NCBI RefSeq assembly: GCF_900115165.1
Contig: NZ_FOVP01000001.1
Coordinates: 62,001 to 126,000, forward strand
Source: Roseovarius lutimaris
Lineage (GTDB): Bacteria; Pseudomonadota; Alphaproteobacteria; Rhodobacterales; Rhodobacteraceae
Direction of reading: 5' to 3'
DNA length: 64,000 nt
The notes below the pieces were generated by a model. That model made no database searches. It worked only from the letters and a program-made list of their open reading frames with translations, and was not told the origin of the DNA. Of this stretch, positions 9,596 to 18,842 are shown one piece after another. Positions within the stretch are counted from its first letter, which is position 1. Every line of letters starts with the position of its first letter. Both the position numbers and the translations under genes were made by a program.

Positions 9596-10387
9596 ATGTT
9601 TGAGACACTTGAGGTGACGCGCGACGGGCGCGGTGTGGTGACGCTCTGGCTGAACCGGGCGGACAAGCATAATGCGATGTCGGCGCTGATGATCGCCGAG
9701 TTGCACAGCGCCGCCGAGGATCTGGGCCGCGATGACAGCTGTCGCGCCGTTGTGCTGGCGGCGCGGGGCAAAACCTTTTGCGCGGGGGGCGATCTGGCCT
9801 GGATGCGGCAACAATTCGAGGCCGAACCTGCATTGCGCGGCCAGGAGGCGGGCAAGCTGGCCTATATGTTGCAGGCGCTCAATACCTTGCCCAAGCCATT
9901 GATCGGGCGGTTGCATGGCAATGCCTTTGGCGGCGGAATCGGCTTGGCCTCGGTCTGCGATGTGGCGATTGGCGCCGACAGCATCGTGATGGCGCTGACC
10001 GAGACCCGCCTTGGGCTTATCCCGGCCACCATCGGGCCCTATGTGGCGGCCCGGATGGGCGAGGCCAACGCGCGGCGGGTCTTTATGTCGGGGCGCCGCT
10101 TTGATGCGGGCGAGGCGGTGACGCTTGGCCTGTTGGCCCGCGCCGTGCCCGAGGGCGATCTTGACGCCGCCATAGAGGCCGAGGTTGCGCCCTATATGGA
10201 CTGCGCCCCCGGCGCGGTGGCGCGCGCCAAGGCGCTTTTGCGCGGTCTTGGGCCGCGGATTGATGCCGATGTGATTGCCCATACCATCAACGAACTGGCG
10301 GCCTGTTGGGCCGGGGAGGAGGCCCCCGAGGGCATCGGCGCCTTCTTTGAGCGCCGCAAGCCAGGCTGGCAGAGTGGCAGCACATAA
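9596..10387 (+). CDS. liuC: Enoyl-CoA hydratase/isomerase family, probable methylglutaconyl-CoA hydratase
   Basis: Crotonase-fold enzyme of 263 aa. It should hydrate 3-methylglutaconyl-CoA to HMG-CoA, the substrate of LiuE encoded just upstream. Seen are the oxyanion-hole segments ARGKTFCAGGDLAWM and LHGNAFGGGIGLA, and ETRLGLIPATIGPYV, which is typical of this subgroup. AGGGGA five bases before the ATG fixes the start; seven further in-frame codons upstream are unlikely to be used. The specific activity is inferred from the gene neighbourhood. Confidence 0.88.
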   Translation: MFETLEVTRDGRGVVTLWLNRADKHNAMSALMIAELHSAAEDLGRDDSCRAVVLAARGKTFCAGGDLAWMRQQFEAEPALRGQEAGKLAYMLQALNTLPKPLIGRLHGNAFGGGIGLASVCDVAIGADSIVMALTETRLGLIPATIGPYVAARMGEANARRVFMSGRRFDAGEAVTLGLLARAVPEGDLDAAIEAEVAPYMDCAPGAVARAKALLRGLGPRIDADVIAHTINELAACWAGEEAPEGIGAFFERRKPGWQSGST

Positions 10388-10463
10388 AAGATTCGCCGGG
10401 GCCGCATTCTGCGTCGGCCTGTCGCAAGCTGGTCAGGTTTCATGGCCAATCTGGCGCGATTGC

Positions 10464-10493
10464 GGCATACCGTGGCATACAAAGTGCTAAAAT
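10464..10493 (+). promoter_or_regulatory. Candidate nuo promoter region with a direct repeat
   Basis: Two copies of GGCATAC lie exactly ten bases apart, one helical turn, and TAAAAT follows eight bases later as a possible -10 box. There is no good -35 box, so an activator bound to the repeat is conceivable. It lies about 120 bases before nuoA, in the only sizeable gap ahead of the operon. Confidence 0.25.
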
Positions 10494-10615
10494 CCTCTGT
10501 TTCCGGCCCGCGTTTCTGCGCGCGCTCGGTTGACCCCATGCAGGGGCAGGTTTAAACCCGAAATAGATTTGCAGCCATCTGAATGCGTGTGCACGCGCAT
10601 GAAAGGAGCCACCCC

Positions 10616-10981
10616 GTGGAAGAGATGCTGAGGGAATACCTTCCCATCCTCGTTTTTCTGGCCGTTGCCATCGGATTGGGCATTGTCCTGATCCTTGCGG
10701 CCGTCGTTCTGGCCGTTCGCAACCCCGATTCCGAAAAACTCAGCGCCTATGAATGCGGGTTCAACGCATTTGACGATGCGCGGATGAAATTCGATGTCCG
10801 ATTCTATCTGGTCTCGATTCTGTTCATCATTTTCGATCTTGAGATTGCGATGCTGTTTCCCTGGGCGGTGGCATTCAAGGACGTCAGCATGGCCGGGTTC
10901 TGGTCGATGATGGTGTTCCTGGCCGTTCTGACCGCCGGATTTGCCTATGAATGGCGCAAAGGAGCGATGGAATGGGAGTGA
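10616..10981 (+). CDS. nuoA: NADH-quinone oxidoreductase subunit A
   Basis: Small membrane subunit of complex I, 121 aa, with three hydrophobic helices and the conserved loop [20 protein letters not shown], whose cysteine lies near the quinone channel. The start is taken as GTG (read [11 protein letters not shown]) because AAAGGAG lies nine bases upstream; an earlier in-frame ATG would add an atypical N-terminus. A short hairpin-like sequence (GCGTG/CACGC) sits just before the ribosome site. First gene of the nuo operon. Confidence 0.95.
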   Translation: MEEMLREYLPILVFLAVAIGLGIVLILAAVVLAVRNPDSEKLSAYECGFNAFDDARMKFDVRFYLVSILFIIFDLEIAMLFPWAVAFKDVSMAGFWSMMVFLAVLTAGFAYEWRKGAMEWE

Positions 10982-10985
10982 TGCA

Positions 10986-11519
10986 ATGGGTGTGATGACT
11001 GGCGCCAACACGGCCGGGCCGGACCGCGAAGTGGCCACACAGGCATTGAATGCCGACTTGCAGGACAAGGGCTTTCTGCTGACCTCGACCGAGGATATCG
11101 TCAACTGGGCGCGCACCGGTAGCTTGCACTGGATGACCTTTGGGCTGGCTTGCTGTGCGGTTGAGATGATGCACACGGCGATGCCGCGCTATGACGTGGA
11201 GCGCTTTGGCTTTGCCCCGCGCGCGTCACCCCGTCAATCCGACGTGATGATCGTGGCGGGCACGCTGACCAACAAGATGGCCCCGGCACTGCGCAAGGTT
11301 TACGACCAGATGCCCGAGCCGCGCTATGTGATCTCGATGGGGTCTTGTGCCAATGGCGGCGGGTATTATCACTATAGCTATTCGGTGGTGCGTGGCTGTG
11401 ACCGGATTGTGCCGGTCGATATCTACGTGCCCGGCTGCCCGCCGACCGCAGAGGCGCTGGTTTATGGCATCCTGCAATTGCAGCGCAAAATTCGCCGGAC
11501 GGGGACAATTATCAGATGA
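10986..11519 (+). CDS. nuoB: NADH-quinone oxidoreductase subunit B
   Basis: Peripheral-arm subunit of 177 aa that binds the terminal 4Fe-4S cluster N2 next to the quinone site. Cluster ligands are visible in [13 protein letters not shown] (tandem cysteines), [12 protein letters not shown] and [11 protein letters not shown]. The ATG has GGAG seven bases upstream. The longer open frame that overlaps nuoA is not used. The stop overlaps nuoC in ATGA. Confidence 0.96.
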   Translation: MGVMTGANTAGPDREVATQALNADLQDKGFLLTSTEDIVNWARTGSLHWMTFGLACCAVEMMHTAMPRYDVERFGFAPRASPRQSDVMIVAGTLTNKMAPALRKVYDQMPEPRYVISMGSCANGGGYYHYSYSVVRGCDRIVPVDIYVPGCPPTAEALVYGILQLQRKIRRTGTIIR

Positions 11520-12124
11520 GTCAGGCACTGAAAGAACTGGGCGGCTATATCGAGGCCAAGCGTGGCGATTGCGTGATTGGCTGGGAGATTGCCCATGGTG
11601 AGCTCAACGTCGATGTGGCGCTGTCCAATATCGCCGGGCTGGTCGAGTTCCTGAAAACCGATCAGAACTGCGCGTTTTCCTCGCTGGTCGATGTCACCGC
11701 CGTGGATTATCCCGAGCGGGCCAAGCGCTATGACGTGGTCTATCACCTGCTGAGCATGTATCAGAACCACCGCATCCGCCTTCGGGTGGCGGTGCGTTCC
11801 GATGACATGGTGCCCTCGATCACCGAGATTTATCCGGCCGCCAACTGGTTTGAACGCGAAGTGTTTGACATGTTTGGCATTCTCTTTAGTGGTCATCCCG
11901 ATCTTCGCCGAATTCTGACCGACTACGGCTTTCGCGGCCATCCGCTGCGCAAGGATTTCCCGACCACGGGCTATACCGAGGTGCGTTATGACGAGGTCTA
12001 CAAGCGCGTGGTCTATGAACCTGTCAGCCTTGTGCAGGAATACCGCCAGTTTGATTTCATGAGCCCATGGGAAGGGGCCGAATACATCCTTCCGGGCGAT
12101 GAAAAGAAAGAGGGGGCGAAATGA
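11516..12124 (+). CDS. nuoC: NADH-quinone oxidoreductase subunit C
   Basis: The 30-kDa-type subunit, 202 aa, separate from NuoD as in most alphaproteobacteria and mitochondria. The signature ERE(V/A)xDMxG appears as [20 protein letters not shown], followed by [16 protein letters not shown]. It belongs to the connecting module near the quinone site. The start overlaps the nuoB stop by four bases. Confidence 0.95.
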   Translation: MSQALKELGGYIEAKRGDCVIGWEIAHGELNVDVALSNIAGLVEFLKTDQNCAFSSLVDVTAVDYPERAKRYDVVYHLLSMYQNHRIRLRVAVRSDDMVPSITEIYPAANWFEREVFDMFGILFSGHPDLRRILTDYGFRGHPLRKDFPTTGYTEVRYDEVYKRVVYEPVSLVQEYRQFDFMSPWEGAEYILPGDEKKEGAK

Positions 12125-12324
12125 TGGGTGGCTATGGCATGGGGGGCGGCGGTCTGTTGTTTATGGTGATCTTTGCCGCGTTGATCGTTATCCCGTTCTG
12201 GCGGCTTTTGCCGAAATTCGGCATTCCGAACTGGGTTGCACTGGTGGCCATCATTCCGCTTGGCGCATTGGTTCTGCTATGGGTCATGGCGTTCCGGGAC
12301 AAGCTTGACGGGGGGCGTGCATGA
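12121..12324 (+). CDS. Small two-helix membrane protein of the nuo operon
   Basis: A 67-aa protein with a glycine-rich N-terminus ([11 protein letters not shown]) and two hydrophobic helices (roughly residues 11-27 and 40-58), ending in a charged tail. It overlaps nuoC and nuoD by four bases on each side (ATGA), so it is almost certainly translated with them. No known function is recognised. Candidates are a supernumerary subunit or an assembly helper of complex I, but nothing in the sequence decides this. Confidence 0.75.
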   Translation: MMGGYGMGGGGLLFMVIFAALIVIPFWRLLPKFGIPNWVALVAIIPLGALVLLWVMAFRDKLDGGRA

Positions 12325-13541
12325 TGGACGGCGCGAAATTCGATGACGCCCTGACCGGCGAGCAACAGATCCGCAACTTCAACATCAACTTCGGTCCACA
12401 ACACCCTGCGGCGCATGGTGTTTTGCGTCTTGTGCTTGAGCTTGACGGCGAAATTGTCGAGCGCTGTGATCCGCATATCGGCCTGCTGCACCGCGGCACC
12501 GAAAAGCTGATGGAATCGCGCACCTATCTGCAAAATCTGCCGTATTTCGACCGGCTCGATTATGTGGCGCCGATGAATCAGGAGCATGCCTGGTGTCTGG
12601 CGATTGAAAAGCTGACCGGGGTCGAGGTGCCGCGCCGCGCCAGCCTGATCCGGGTGCTTTATTCCGAGATTGGCCGTATCCTCAACCATCTGCTCAACGT
12701 CACTACGCAGGCGATGGATGTGGGCGCGCTGACGCCGCCGCTCTGGGGGTTTGAGGAGCGCGAAAAGCTGATGTGCTTTTACGAGCGGGCCTGCGGTGCG
12801 CGGCTTCACGCGGCCTATTTCCGGCCCGGCGGCGTGCATCAGGACCTGCCCGATGATCTGATCGACGATATCGAAACATGGGCCAATGAATTTCCGGCCG
12901 TAATGGCGGATATTGACGGGCTTCTGACCGAAAACCGCATCTTCAAACAGCGCAATGCCGATATCGGTGTCGTGTCCGAGCAAGAGGCGCTTGACTGGGG
13001 GTTTTCGGGCGTGATGGTGCGCGGCTCTGGCATGGCCTGGGATTTGCGCCGCGCGCAACCCTATGAATGCTATGACGAATTCGAGTTTCAAATCCCCGTC
13101 GGCAAGAACGGCGATTGCTATGACCGCTATCTTGTCCGGATGGAGGAAATGCGCCAATCGCTGCGGATCATTCATCAGGCGGTTGAAAAGCTGCGCGCGC
13201 CCGAAGGGCAGGGCGATGTGCTTGCCCGTGGCAAGATCACGCCCCCCTCGCGCGGCGAGATGAAAACCTCGATGGAGGCGCTCATTCACCACTTCAAGCT
13301 TTACACCGAAGGCTTTCACGTGCCAGCAGGCGAGGTTTATGCCGCCGTCGAGGCGCCCAAGGGCGAGTTTGGCGTCTACCTTGTGGCCGATGGCAGCAAC
13401 AAACCCTACCGCGCCAAAATTCGCGCGCCAGGCTTTTTGCACCTTCAGGCGATGGATCACATCGCAGGCGGTCATCAGCTCGCCGATGTGGCGGCGATCA
13501 TCGGAACGATGGATGTCGTTTTTGGGGAGATTGACCGCTAA
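12321..13541 (+). CDS. nuoD: NADH-quinone oxidoreductase subunit D
   Basis: The 49-kDa-type subunit, 406 aa, which forms the quinone-binding pocket with NuoB and NuoH. The quinone-site loop [14 protein letters not shown] with its histidines is at the N-terminus; the [12 protein letters not shown] and [18 protein letters not shown] segments and the C-terminal [10 protein letters not shown] are typical. Two adjacent ATGs are possible starts. The stop shares a base with the next ATG (TAATG). Confidence 0.96.
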   Translation: MMDGAKFDDALTGEQQIRNFNINFGPQHPAAHGVLRLVLELDGEIVERCDPHIGLLHRGTEKLMESRTYLQNLPYFDRLDYVAPMNQEHAWCLAIEKLTGVEVPRRASLIRVLYSEIGRILNHLLNVTTQAMDVGALTPPLWGFEEREKLMCFYERACGARLHAAYFRPGGVHQDLPDDLIDDIETWANEFPAVMADIDGLLTENRIFKQRNADIGVVSEQEALDWGFSGVMVRGSGMAWDLRRAQPYECYDEFEFQIPVGKNGDCYDRYLVRMEEMRQSLRIIHQAVEKLRAPEGQGDVLARGKITPPSRGEMKTSMEALIHHFKLYTEGFHVPAGEVYAAVEAPKGEFGVYLVADGSNKPYRAKIRAPGFLHLQAMDHIAGGHQLADVAAIIGTMDVVFGEIDR

Positions 13542-13903
13542 TGACGCTGACAGGCCTTGCCATAGCGCTTTCGGGCGCAGGGGTGCTGGTGACGGGTGCG
13601 CTTGCGGTCCTGTTCCTGCGCGACCCGGTGGCAGGCTTGGCGCAGACCACGCATCGGGCGGAAAAGCTTCCCGAGGTGATGGCGGATCGCTATGTCGGCA
13701 TGGTTTTGCTGGCGGTCGGCGCAACGCTTTACGGTGATCTCAAGGTGATTGCGGTGCTGTTTTCGGTGTTTGCCTATTTCGGCTTTCACGATGCCTGGAT
13801 TTATGCGCGTGGCGGACTTCCGATTGCCAAGCATGTCAGCGCCGGTGTTGCCGGATTGATCGTGGCAATCGTTGCCATGTTGGCAATGAGGCAGGGGGCG
13901 TGA
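13541..13903 (+). CDS. Integral membrane protein of the nuo operon, unknown function
   Basis: A 120-aa protein, mostly hydrophobic, with an N-terminal helix (about residues 2-26), two helices around residues 50-85 and one near the C-terminus (residues 96-115). The loop between the first two helices is polar (TTHRAEKLPEVMADRY). It is translationally coupled on both sides, sharing a base with the nuoD stop and with the following ATG. I do not recognise the family. It may be an operon-specific accessory of complex I. Confidence 0.75.
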   Translation: MTLTGLAIALSGAGVLVTGALAVLFLRDPVAGLAQTTHRAEKLPEVMADRYVGMVLLAVGATLYGDLKVIAVLFSVFAYFGFHDAWIYARGGLPIAKHVSAGVAGLIVAIVAMLAMRQGA

Positions 13904-14658
13904 TGAAAAACGTTATACTTGGACTGGCTCTGGCGGCGCTGCCTGCTCTGGCGCAGGCGGAAACGGTAAGCTCTGAGCGGATCGAGGCCTTTGTCGCGGT
14001 CATGGCCGAAAATGGCTGTCGGATGTCACCGCACCGCGCCGATGTGATCATGCCAGAGGCCGGGTTCGACGATAAGGCCGAAACCAAGGCGATTACCGAA
14101 CGGCTGATCGTGGAAGAGCGGGCGCGCATCATGGATGGGCAACTGGTTGTGTTTGGCGGGGCCTGTGGCGGTCGGCTTGATTATTCCGGCCGCGAGCGCT
14201 TTTTTGCGGCGCTTGCCGACAACAATTGCGCGATGACCACTCAAGAGGCGCCTGCTTTGCTGGGCCGTGTCGGCGTCGAGATGGCGGAAGTGCGGCTTTT
14301 GATGGAAAAGATGCTGCGGATGAGCGAAGTGCGCCTGTCAGAGGATGAAAAGGCGGTCTATCTTGAGCAAAGCCTTTGCGACACCTTCAAGGGTCTCTCG
14401 GGAGATATGGCGGCGAGCGCACCCACCCCTAAGGCCGCCCCGCGCAACGCCGAACAATTGCGCAGCGATTTTCTGGCCTATATGGCGACTGTCGGCTGTT
14501 CGATGAGTCGCGGAGACTCACACCGGCTGCTGCCCGCCGCAGGCTTTAACGCCAAGGAAATGCGCCCGGTGATTGCCAAGATGGTCGCCGATGGCGAGGC
14601 TGCCATGGATATTGAGACTGATTCATTGAAAATCAACAAGGAGCTATGTGCCCAATGA
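13903..14658 (+). CDS. Secreted protein with three dicysteine repeats, unknown function
   Basis: A 251-aa protein with a signal peptide (residues 1-19, cleaved after ALAQA). The mature part consists of three related modules of about 60 residues, each opening with a GC-x-M or NC-x-M motif and closing on a second cysteine: Cys39-Cys88, Cys109-Cys159 and Cys199-Cys249. The intervals are 49, 50 and 50 residues, which suggests one disulfide per module in the periplasm. A linker rich in Ala and Pro (about residues 168-183) separates modules two and three. The next gene encodes a lipoprotein with a fourth copy. It overlaps both neighbours by one to four bases. No family name is recognised. Confidence 0.75.
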   Translation: MKNVILGLALAALPALAQAETVSSERIEAFVAVMAENGCRMSPHRADVIMPEAGFDDKAETKAITERLIVEERARIMDGQLVVFGGACGGRLDYSGRERFFAALADNNCAMTTQEAPALLGRVGVEMAEVRLLMEKMLRMSEVRLSEDEKAVYLEQSLCDTFKGLSGDMAASAPTPKAAPRNAEQLRSDFLAYMATVGCSMSRGDSHRLLPAAGFNAKEMRPVIAKMVADGEAAMDIETDSLKINKELCAQ

Positions 14659-14936
14659 TGCGCAAGACTGTATTCGCCGGGGCCTGCCTTGGACTGACCG
14701 CCGCCTGTGCCCTGCCGCCGAAAGGCGTGTCGACCCAGGATATTGCCGCCTACGAGGCGGCCGTGGCAAGTGTGGGCTGCGAGATGGTGACCGAAGCTGA
14801 CTATCTGCCGGTCGAGTTTCAGACCGGGCTGACGCGGCAACAGGTGCTTGATATCACGGCCTATAAACTTTCCTCCGGTGGGGCCGAGCGGCTTGCCGAC
14901 GGAGGCGTCAAACTGACCACAGGAGCCTGTGCATAG
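14655..14936 (+). CDS. Lipoprotein with one dicysteine module
   Basis: A 93-aa protein with a lipoprotein signal ending in the lipobox LTAAC (lipidated Cys18). The mature part is a single copy of the module found three times in the preceding protein: VGCEM at Cys42, then a cysteine at position 92, again exactly 50 residues apart, with the same Gly and Leu pattern between. The start overlaps the upstream stop (ATGA) and the stop abuts nuoE. Membrane anchoring would place the module at the periplasmic face near complex I; any physical contact is inference. Confidence 0.75.
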   Translation: MMRKTVFAGACLGLTAACALPPKGVSTQDIAAYEAAVASVGCEMVTEADYLPVEFQTGLTRQQVLDITAYKLSSGGAERLADGGVKLTTGACA

Positions 14937-16154
14937 ATGCTACGCCGTCTTCATCACGAGCAGCCCGAAAGCTTTGCCTTCACCCCCGCCAATCAGGATT
15001 GGGCACAAGGGCAGATCAGCAAATATCCCGAGGGCCGTCAGGCCAGCGCGATCATCCCGTTGCTCTGGCGCGCACAGGAACAGGAAGGCTGGCTCAGCCG
15101 TCCGGCGATCGAACATGTCGCCGACATGCTTGGCATGGATTACATCCGCGCCCTCGAAGTGGCGACTTTCTATTTCATGTTCCAGCTTCAGCCGGTCGGA
15201 AGCGTAGCGCACATTCAGGTTTGCGGCACCACCACCTGCATGATCTGCGGTGCCGAGGATCTGATTGCTGTCTGTCGCGAAAAGATTGCGCCGCGTGCGC
15301 ACGAGCTGTCGGCGGATGGCAAGTTTTCCTGGGAAGAGGTCGAATGCCTTGGCGCCTGCGCCAACGCGCCAATGGCCCAGATCGGCAAGGATTACTACGA
15401 GGATCTGACCGCCGCCCGCTTTGCCGAAATGATCGACGACCTGGCGGATGGCAAGGTGCCGACACCGGGCCCGCAAAATGGCCGCTACGCCGCCGAGCCG
15501 AAATCCGGCCTGACCAGCCTGACCGAGTTTGACAGTGGCCGCGCCAAATACAATGCAAGCGTGCAACTGGCCAGCGACATTGGCGATACCGTCAAGCGGA
15601 TTGATGGCACCGAGGTGCCGATCCTGACACCCTGGCGCGACAAGGGGGCCAATCACAAGCCCGCCGCGTCAAAGGTCAAGCAAAACGATGCGCCGGTGGA
15701 TGTGGTCGCGAAAAAGCCCGCCCCGAAACCCGGTGCCAAGGCCAAGGCCGATGTGACCGGGGCCACCAAGGCCGAGGCACAGGCCAAGACAACCGCGAAA
15801 CCGGCGATCAAACCGGCCGCCGAGCCGGTGAAATCCCCGGCGGACCCGGTGGCGTCAACCGGGCCGGGCAAACAGCCCCGCGTGATGAAGGCGCCGCGCA
15901 AATCCGGGGCAGATGATCTCAAGATGATCAAAGGCGTTGGGCCAAAGCTTGAAAAGCTGCTCAACGACATGGGCTTTTACCACTTTGATCAGATTGCAAA
16001 ATGGACGGAGGACGAGGTCAGCTGGGTCGATCAGAACCTTGAAGGGTTCAAGGGACGGGTCAGCCGTGACAGTTGGGTTGAGCAGGCAAAATTGCTGGCT
16101 GAGGGGAAAGAGACGGAGTTTTCTGCCCGGGCCAAGAAGGGCGGCATTTATTGA
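14937..16154 (+). CDS. nuoE: NADH-quinone oxidoreductase subunit E with C-terminal H3TH-type domain
   Basis: The 24-kDa-type subunit, 405 aa, far longer than a minimal NuoE (about 160-240 aa). The N-terminal half is a normal thioredoxin-like 2Fe-2S protein (cluster N1a) with ligands in CGTTTC and [10 protein letters not shown]. Residues from about 225 to 320 are a low-complexity Ala/Lys/Pro linker. Residues 323-405 form a helix-hairpin-helix-type domain opening [17 protein letters not shown], similar to domains annotated as flap-endonuclease-like H3TH. The same domain recurs at about 75 percent identity by eye in the next gene. C-terminal extensions of NuoE are known in Rhodobacterales; their role is not established. 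Confidence 0.93.
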   Translation: MLRRLHHEQPESFAFTPANQDWAQGQISKYPEGRQASAIIPLLWRAQEQEGWLSRPAIEHVADMLGMDYIRALEVATFYFMFQLQPVGSVAHIQVCGTTTCMICGAEDLIAVCREKIAPRAHELSADGKFSWEEVECLGACANAPMAQIGKDYYEDLTAARFAEMIDDLADGKVPTPGPQNGRYAAEPKSGLTSLTEFDSGRAKYNASVQLASDIGDTVKRIDGTEVPILTPWRDKGANHKPAASKVKQNDAPVDVVAKKPAPKPGAKAKADVTGATKAEAQAKTTAKPAIKPAAEPVKSPADPVASTGPGKQPRVMKAPRKSGADDLKMIKGVGPKLEKLLNDMGFYHFDQIAKWTEDEVSWVDQNLEGFKGRVSRDSWVEQAKLLAEGKETEFSARAKKGGIY

Positions 16155-16190
16155 CCGCGCCTGCTTGAAATCCACAGGGGGTAACTTGTT

Positions 16191-16874
16191 ATGTTGGACA
16201 GATCGAAACTAGGCACCTGCCAGCTTGTTTGCTGGGGACTGGCCGTCGTGGTTGGCGTGCTGGTTCTATTGTCGACATCCGGCGCGGTTGGCTTTCTGGC
16301 CGCGCTGCTGTTGGGTCTGGCCTGCGCCGCGTTTTTCGGCCTTGTGACCGCGCGGTTGATCTGTACCGGCCAGACGTCGGAGGATCGCGGTCGCGAGGGC
16401 ACGGATGCCACGACCCCGGCGGCAGAGCCAACCACCACGGCCGCGACCGCGCCCAGAACAGCCCCCCCGGCGGCAGAGAGCGGCGCGACGGCGGTGAAAC
16501 CGGACACGACGCCAATCGGCAACGAAAGTGTGTCGGCGCCCAAGGCAAAGCCCAAGGCAAGCGGTTCACCGGCAGGCGCCGGAACGCGCCCCGAGGCACT
16601 GAGCGCACCCAAAGGCGGTAAGGCCGATGATCTCAAGCAGATCAAGGGCGTCGGGCCGAAACTTGAGCAACTGTGCAACGAGCTTGGCTTTTACCACTTT
16701 GACCAGATCGCCGGCTGGGGTGCAGACGAGGTGACTTGGGTCGACCAGAACCTCAAGGGGTTCAAGGGCCGGGTCAGTCGCGACAACTGGGTCGAGCAGG
16801 CCAAGGTTTTGGCGGCGGGCGGTGAGACCGAGTTTTCAAAACGCGTCGCCAAGGGCGGCGTATACGAAGGATGA
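16191..16874 (+). CDS. Membrane-anchored protein with NuoE-like H3TH domain
   Basis: A 227-aa protein: two N-terminal membrane helices (about residues 9-28 and 32-56), a Thr/Ala/Pro-rich linker (about 60-140), then residues 144-227 nearly identical to the NuoE C-terminal domain ([47 protein letters not shown]). It looks like a duplication of the NuoE tail joined to a membrane anchor. It could tether something beside complex I or bind nucleic acid; neither is shown. GGGGGT precedes the ATG and the stop overlaps the next gene in ATGA. Confidence 0.8.
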   Translation: MLDRSKLGTCQLVCWGLAVVVGVLVLLSTSGAVGFLAALLLGLACAAFFGLVTARLICTGQTSEDRGREGTDATTPAAEPTTTAATAPRTAPPAAESGATAVKPDTTPIGNESVSAPKAKPKASGSPAGAGTRPEALSAPKGGKADDLKQIKGVGPKLEQLCNELGFYHFDQIAGWGADEVTWVDQNLKGFKGRVSRDNWVEQAKVLAAGGETEFSKRVAKGGVYEG

Positions 16875-17110
16875 TGCAAGCGATGGGCGAGCGCGAGAAA
16901 GATCAACAGATGGCACGCAAGGGCCGCACCGCCGGTGTGGTTATTGCGGCGACCATGCTGATCTGGCTGGCGGCCCAATGGCTGGGGGGACAGATGGGCT
17001 GGCCGGTACGGTTTGTCTTTCTGTTCGATCTTGCCGCGATTGCCGCGCTCATATGGGCGTTGGTGGTGACCTATCAAATCTGGCGGCTGCGCCAGGATAA
17101 TCAGAGGTAG
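16871..17110 (+). CDS. DUF5337 family small membrane protein
   Basis: A 79-aa protein with a charged N-terminus and two membrane helices (about residues 20-40 and 46-68), ending TYQIWRLRQDNQR. I recognise the pattern of the Rhodobacterales family DUF5337, which is typically found in nuo operons; no function is known. It overlaps the preceding stop by four bases. Internal ATGs (MGEREK or MARKGR) are possible alternative starts. Confidence 0.8.
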   Translation: MMQAMGEREKDQQMARKGRTAGVVIAATMLIWLAAQWLGGQMGWPVRFVFLFDLAAIAALIWALVVTYQIWRLRQDNQR

Positions 17111-17116
17111 AGCCTT

Positions 17117-18412
17117 ATGCTGAAGGACCAGGACCGTATCTTTACCAATATCTACGGGATGCATGATCGTAGCCTGAAAGGCGCGATTGCCCGTGGTCAT
17201 TGGGATGGAACGGCAAAGATTTTGCAGAACGGGCGCGACTGGATCGTCAATCAGATGAAGGCCAGCGGGCTTCGGGGCCGGGGCGGTGCGGGCTTTCCCA
17301 CCGGTCTTAAATGGTCGTTCATGCCCAAGGAAAGCGACGGGCGGCCAAGCTATCTTGTGGTCAACGCCGACGAATCCGAGCCCGGCACCTGCAAGGACCG
17401 CGAGATCATGCGCCACGATCCGCACACCCTGATCGAGGGCTGTCTGATCGCATCGTTCGCGATGCAGGCACACGCCTGTTACATCTACATTCGCGGCGAA
17501 TATATCCGCGAGCGCGAGGCGCTTCAGGCCGCGATTGATGAGGCTTACGAGGCCGGTCTTGTCGGCAAGAACGCCTGCAAATCGGGCTGGGATTTCGACA
17601 TTTACCTGCATCACGGTGCCGGCGCCTATATCTGCGGCGAGGAAACCGCGCTTCTGGAAAGCCTTGAGGGCAAGAAGGGCATGCCGCGGATGAAGCCGCC
17701 GTTTCCGGCTGGCGCCGGGCTTTATGGCTGCCCGACCACGGTCAACAACGTTGAATCGATTGCCGTGGTGCCCACGATCCTGCGGCGCGGTCCGGATTGG
17801 TTTGCGGGCTTTGGTCGCGCCAACAACGCCGGCACCAAGCTTTTCGCGATCAGCGGCCATGTCAACAATCCCTGCGTCGTCGAAGAGGCGATGTCGATCA
17901 CCTTCGAAGAACTGATCGAAAAGCATTGCGGCGGTATTCGCGGCGGTTGGGATAATCTCAAGGCCGTTATTCCCGGCGGCTCTTCGGTGCCCTGTATCCG
18001 GGGCGAGAATATGCGCGAGGCGATCATGGATTTCGATTACCTGCGCGAACAACGTTCGGGCCTTGGCACGGCGGCGGTGATCGTGATGGATCAGTCGACC
18101 GATATCATCAAGGCGATCTGGCGGTTGTCGAAATTCTACAAGCACGAAAGCTGTGGCCAGTGTACGCCGTGCCGCGAGGGCACCGGCTGGATGATGCGGG
18201 TGATGGATCGTCTGGTGCGCGGCGAGGCGGAGCCCGAAGAGATCGACATGCTTCTGGATGTGACCAAGCAGGTTGAGGGCCACACGATCTGTGCTCTTGG
18301 CGATGCAGCGGCCTGGCCGATTCAGGGGTTGATCCGCAACTTCCGCGATGAGATCGAGGACCGCATCAAGGCCAAACGCAGTGGCCGCGTCAGCGCGGTG
18401 GCAGCAGAGTGA
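17117..18412 (+). CDS. nuoF: NADH-quinone oxidoreductase subunit F
   Basis: The 51-kDa NADH-binding subunit, 431 aa. FMN/NADH site motifs [15 protein letters not shown] and [18 protein letters not shown] are present, and the 4Fe-4S cluster N3 ligands appear as [15 protein letters not shown] plus the later cysteine in GHTICALGD. It accepts the hydride from NADH and passes electrons to the iron-sulfur chain. The next small ORF begins two bases after the stop. Confidence 0.96.
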   Translation: MLKDQDRIFTNIYGMHDRSLKGAIARGHWDGTAKILQNGRDWIVNQMKASGLRGRGGAGFPTGLKWSFMPKESDGRPSYLVVNADESEPGTCKDREIMRHDPHTLIEGCLIASFAMQAHACYIYIRGEYIREREALQAAIDEAYEAGLVGKNACKSGWDFDIYLHHGAGAYICGEETALLESLEGKKGMPRMKPPFPAGAGLYGCPTTVNNVESIAVVPTILRRGPDWFAGFGRANNAGTKLFAISGHVNNPCVVEEAMSITFEELIEKHCGGIRGGWDNLKAVIPGGSSVPCIRGENMREAIMDFDYLREQRSGLGTAAVIVMDQSTDIIKAIWRLSKFYKHESCGQCTPCREGTGWMMRVMDRLVRGEAEPEEIDMLLDVTKQVEGHTICALGDAAAWPIQGLIRNFRDEIEDRIKAKRSGRVSAVAAE

Positions 18413-18414
18413 GC

Positions 18415-18513
18415 ATGATGGACATCTTTGCCACATTCGGTTTCGCGATGGTCGTGCTTGCGGCCTTGGCCTTGACGGTGCCCGCCATGGCACCGCAGGA
18501 GGCGCGGGCATGA
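18415..18513 (+). CDS. Tiny single-helix membrane ORF
   Basis: A 32-aa frame beginning MMDIFATFGFAMVVLAAL, with one hydrophobic helix and a short polar tail ending in EARA. It starts two bases after nuoF and overlaps the following lipoprotein gene by four bases (ATGA), the same coupling seen throughout the operon. That supports real translation, but its small size keeps the call tentative. Function unknown. Confidence 0.5.
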   Translation: MMDIFATFGFAMVVLAALALTVPAMAPQEARA

Positions 18514-18842
18514 AGCATGCAGTGATGATAACGCTGGCGGTTCTGATGCTTGGCGCCTGCACAGAGCGGTCGGAGCGCGTCTATTTCGAGGGAAATTATT
18601 ATCCCCCCAAGACGCGGGCCGAAAAGGATGACCGCCGCAATTTTACCGCCTCGGTGAGGCGCGCGGCGCGCGGGATTGACGGCGCGCAGCAGGCCGCCCT
18701 GCATGAGGCGACGCGCTATTGTCTGGAAAGCTTTGGCACATCCGAAATCGAATGGTCCGGTGTGGCCGAAGGGCAAGGCCCGATTTATGGCCGTTCGGGG
18801 GATACGGTGTCGGTTACGGGTAGATGTATAATATGGTCGTAA
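18510..18842 (+). CDS. Putative lipoprotein of the nuo operon
   Basis: A 110-aa protein with a short signal and lipobox LMLGAC, so lipidation at Cys17 is expected. The mature part begins TERSERVYFEGNYYPPKTRAEK and contains two more cysteines (RYCLES and GRCIIWS) that could pair. The start is taken at the ATG that overlaps the preceding stop. I have seen this type of sequence as a Roseobacter hypothetical protein, but no function is known. Confidence 0.65.
   Translation: MKHAVMITLAVLMLGACTERSERVYFEGNYYPPKTRAEKDDRRNFTASVRRAARGIDGAQQAALHEATRYCLESFGTSEIEWSGVAEGQGPIYGRSGDTVSVTGRCIIWS

Noticed and set aside
7669..9855. Minus-strand open frame of over 700 codons across liuD-liuE
   Set aside because: Antisense of several well-supported genes; crosses their boundaries and has no recognisable domain.
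16691..18562. Long minus-strand open frame (over 600 codons) across nuoF
   Set aside because: It is an antisense shadow of nuoF and neighbours in high-GC DNA; it has no family features while the plus strand encodes NuoF with all motifs.
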